In this document: positions 63,179-64,000 of the stretch, piece by piece
Position numbering within the stretch: the first letter of the stretch is position 1
Layout: every line of letters starts with the position of its first letter
NCBI GenBank assembly: GCA_023079485.1
Contig: CM041085.1
Span: 26,583,121-26,647,120 of the forward strand
Direction: 5' to 3'
Source of the DNA: Archilochus colubris
Taxonomy: Eukaryota; Chordata; Aves; Apodiformes; Trochilidae
DNA: 64,000 bases
Notes under the pieces: model-generated
The model's input: only the letters and a program-made list of their open reading frames with translations
Told to the model about the DNA's origin: nothing
Databases searched by the model: none
Position numbers and translations under genes: made by a program

Positions 63179-64000
63179 TTCTCAGGAGGGTAATTTCTTT
63201 CAACTGATCTAAGAAGAATTGTGCCCCAAAAACCCTCAATACTTACTTAATCTCTGGGTGGTACTTGAATCAACGAACAAGAGGGTGGAAGATGAAATCT
63301 AAAGCAAGGAGGTATCAAGTCTAATCATCAATACAATAGTCTGCCAGTCTGCCTTTCATGCAAGTTCTCCTTGTGACGTATTGCAAATAAGAAGTGTTGG
63401 TCTAGCCTGTTCTCTAACACAGTCAAATTAAGAGAATCCATGGTATCCTTGAGTAACATGTCCACAGGCTCAGCTGTCCACACCATTAAAACCTATTTCT
63501 TAATCTGCAATCTAAATATTTTTCCTGAAAATTCAGTCAATTTTCTGTGCCAACCACAGTAGCCAGCTTATTCCCTTTTTTTTTTTTTTTTTTTTTTTGC
63601 CTTTTGCATCTTTGGAGACTTATGAAATTTCTAGGTTATCCAACCCAACTCTTCCAAACTTTCATCTTAATTCATCAATTTAGACCTCTAATATTCACCT
63701 TGTCTTTCCATTTTATCTGGTTTGCCCGTCTTGAAATGTGGCATTGGGCTTCTACCAGTGTAAGTAATGAGAAAAGATTATTTTTTTATCTGGTAGTCTA
63801 TACATCTGCTCATACTTTCCAGTATAATACTTGGTTGTTCTAATGTAGCCTCTCTCTCTCTGAGAGTGGCCGACTAGCAAGATACTGCAGAAAAATTCTA
63901 AAGAAACACTCAATTGACAGGAGTCAAATCTGTATTTTTATTTATTTTTTATATTATTATTATATTAAGAATTGGTCTAATACCTTGTAGTGAGGACGAA
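63179..64000. other. Non-coding stretch to the window edge
   Basis: No gene is supported. It contains a T run of about 23 bases at 63576-63598, which gives a spurious Phe-rich frame at 63547-63843, and a (CT)n word at about 63850-63860. Confidence 0.75.
63576..63598 (+). repeat. Poly-T homopolymer, about 23 T
   Basis: An uninterrupted T run. It could be the tail of a minus-strand retroposon lying to the right, but I recognise none there. Confidence 0.9.

Noticed and set aside
63547..63843. 98-codon Phe-rich frame
   Set aside because: It is driven by the poly-T run at 63576-63598 and AT-rich DNA; no domain.
1..64000. tRNA, rRNA, known microRNA or CRISPR-like arrays
   Set aside because: I saw no cloverleaf with A/B boxes, no familiar microRNA seed-plus-hairpin and no regularly spaced identical repeats with unique spacers. 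A structural scan was not possible here.

Overview
This window looks like vertebrate, almost certainly bird, nuclear DNA from a gene-poor (intergenic or deep intronic) region. The best evidence is four CR1 LINE remnants. Two of them (25073-26237 and 28229-28794) keep the CR1 3' end of tandem ATTCTATG octamers. An LTR remnant at about 53060-53600 resembles an ERVL-type LTR I associate with songbirds, so a passerine is my best guess; that is inference, not proof. The base composition is AT-rich, with many A/T homopolymers, frequent stops in all six frames and no bacterial-style gene packing.

I find no protein-coding gene I can name. Most open frames over 60 codons look like chance or low-complexity frames. 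The exceptions are frames inside CR1 elements, which are reverse-transcriptase remnants, and two exon-like open blocks (19037-19326 and 39263-39675) bounded by plausible splice signals. Those two are kept as low-confidence candidates.

Layout: 1-9660 is AT-rich unique DNA with a poly-A run at 4836 and a 16-bp tandem duplication at 5346. A GC-richer block lies at 9660-10180. From 10180 to 24200 there is unique DNA with an alternating purine/pyrimidine microsatellite (12871-12941), the exon-like frame at 19037 and dense clusters of developmental transcription-factor-like motifs (18420-18680, 20940-21200). From 24211 to 28794 is the most repeat-rich part: a GA-rich tract, a GC-rich repeat-like block, and two CR1 copies in the same orientation. 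From 28795 to 45920 is unique DNA with homopolymers, two G-quadruplex-type tracts and an old CR1 fragment (42590-42795). A probable minus-strand LTR occupies about 45921-46804 and the ERVL-like LTR about 53060-53600. The rest is unique DNA, ending in an old CR1 reverse-transcriptase fragment (62650-63178).

There are no operons or gene pathways to describe. The functional hypotheses worth testing are cis-regulatory elements (conserved non-coding candidates), the two exon-like frames, and regulatory sites carried in by retroelements. I see no convincing new biological system in this window.
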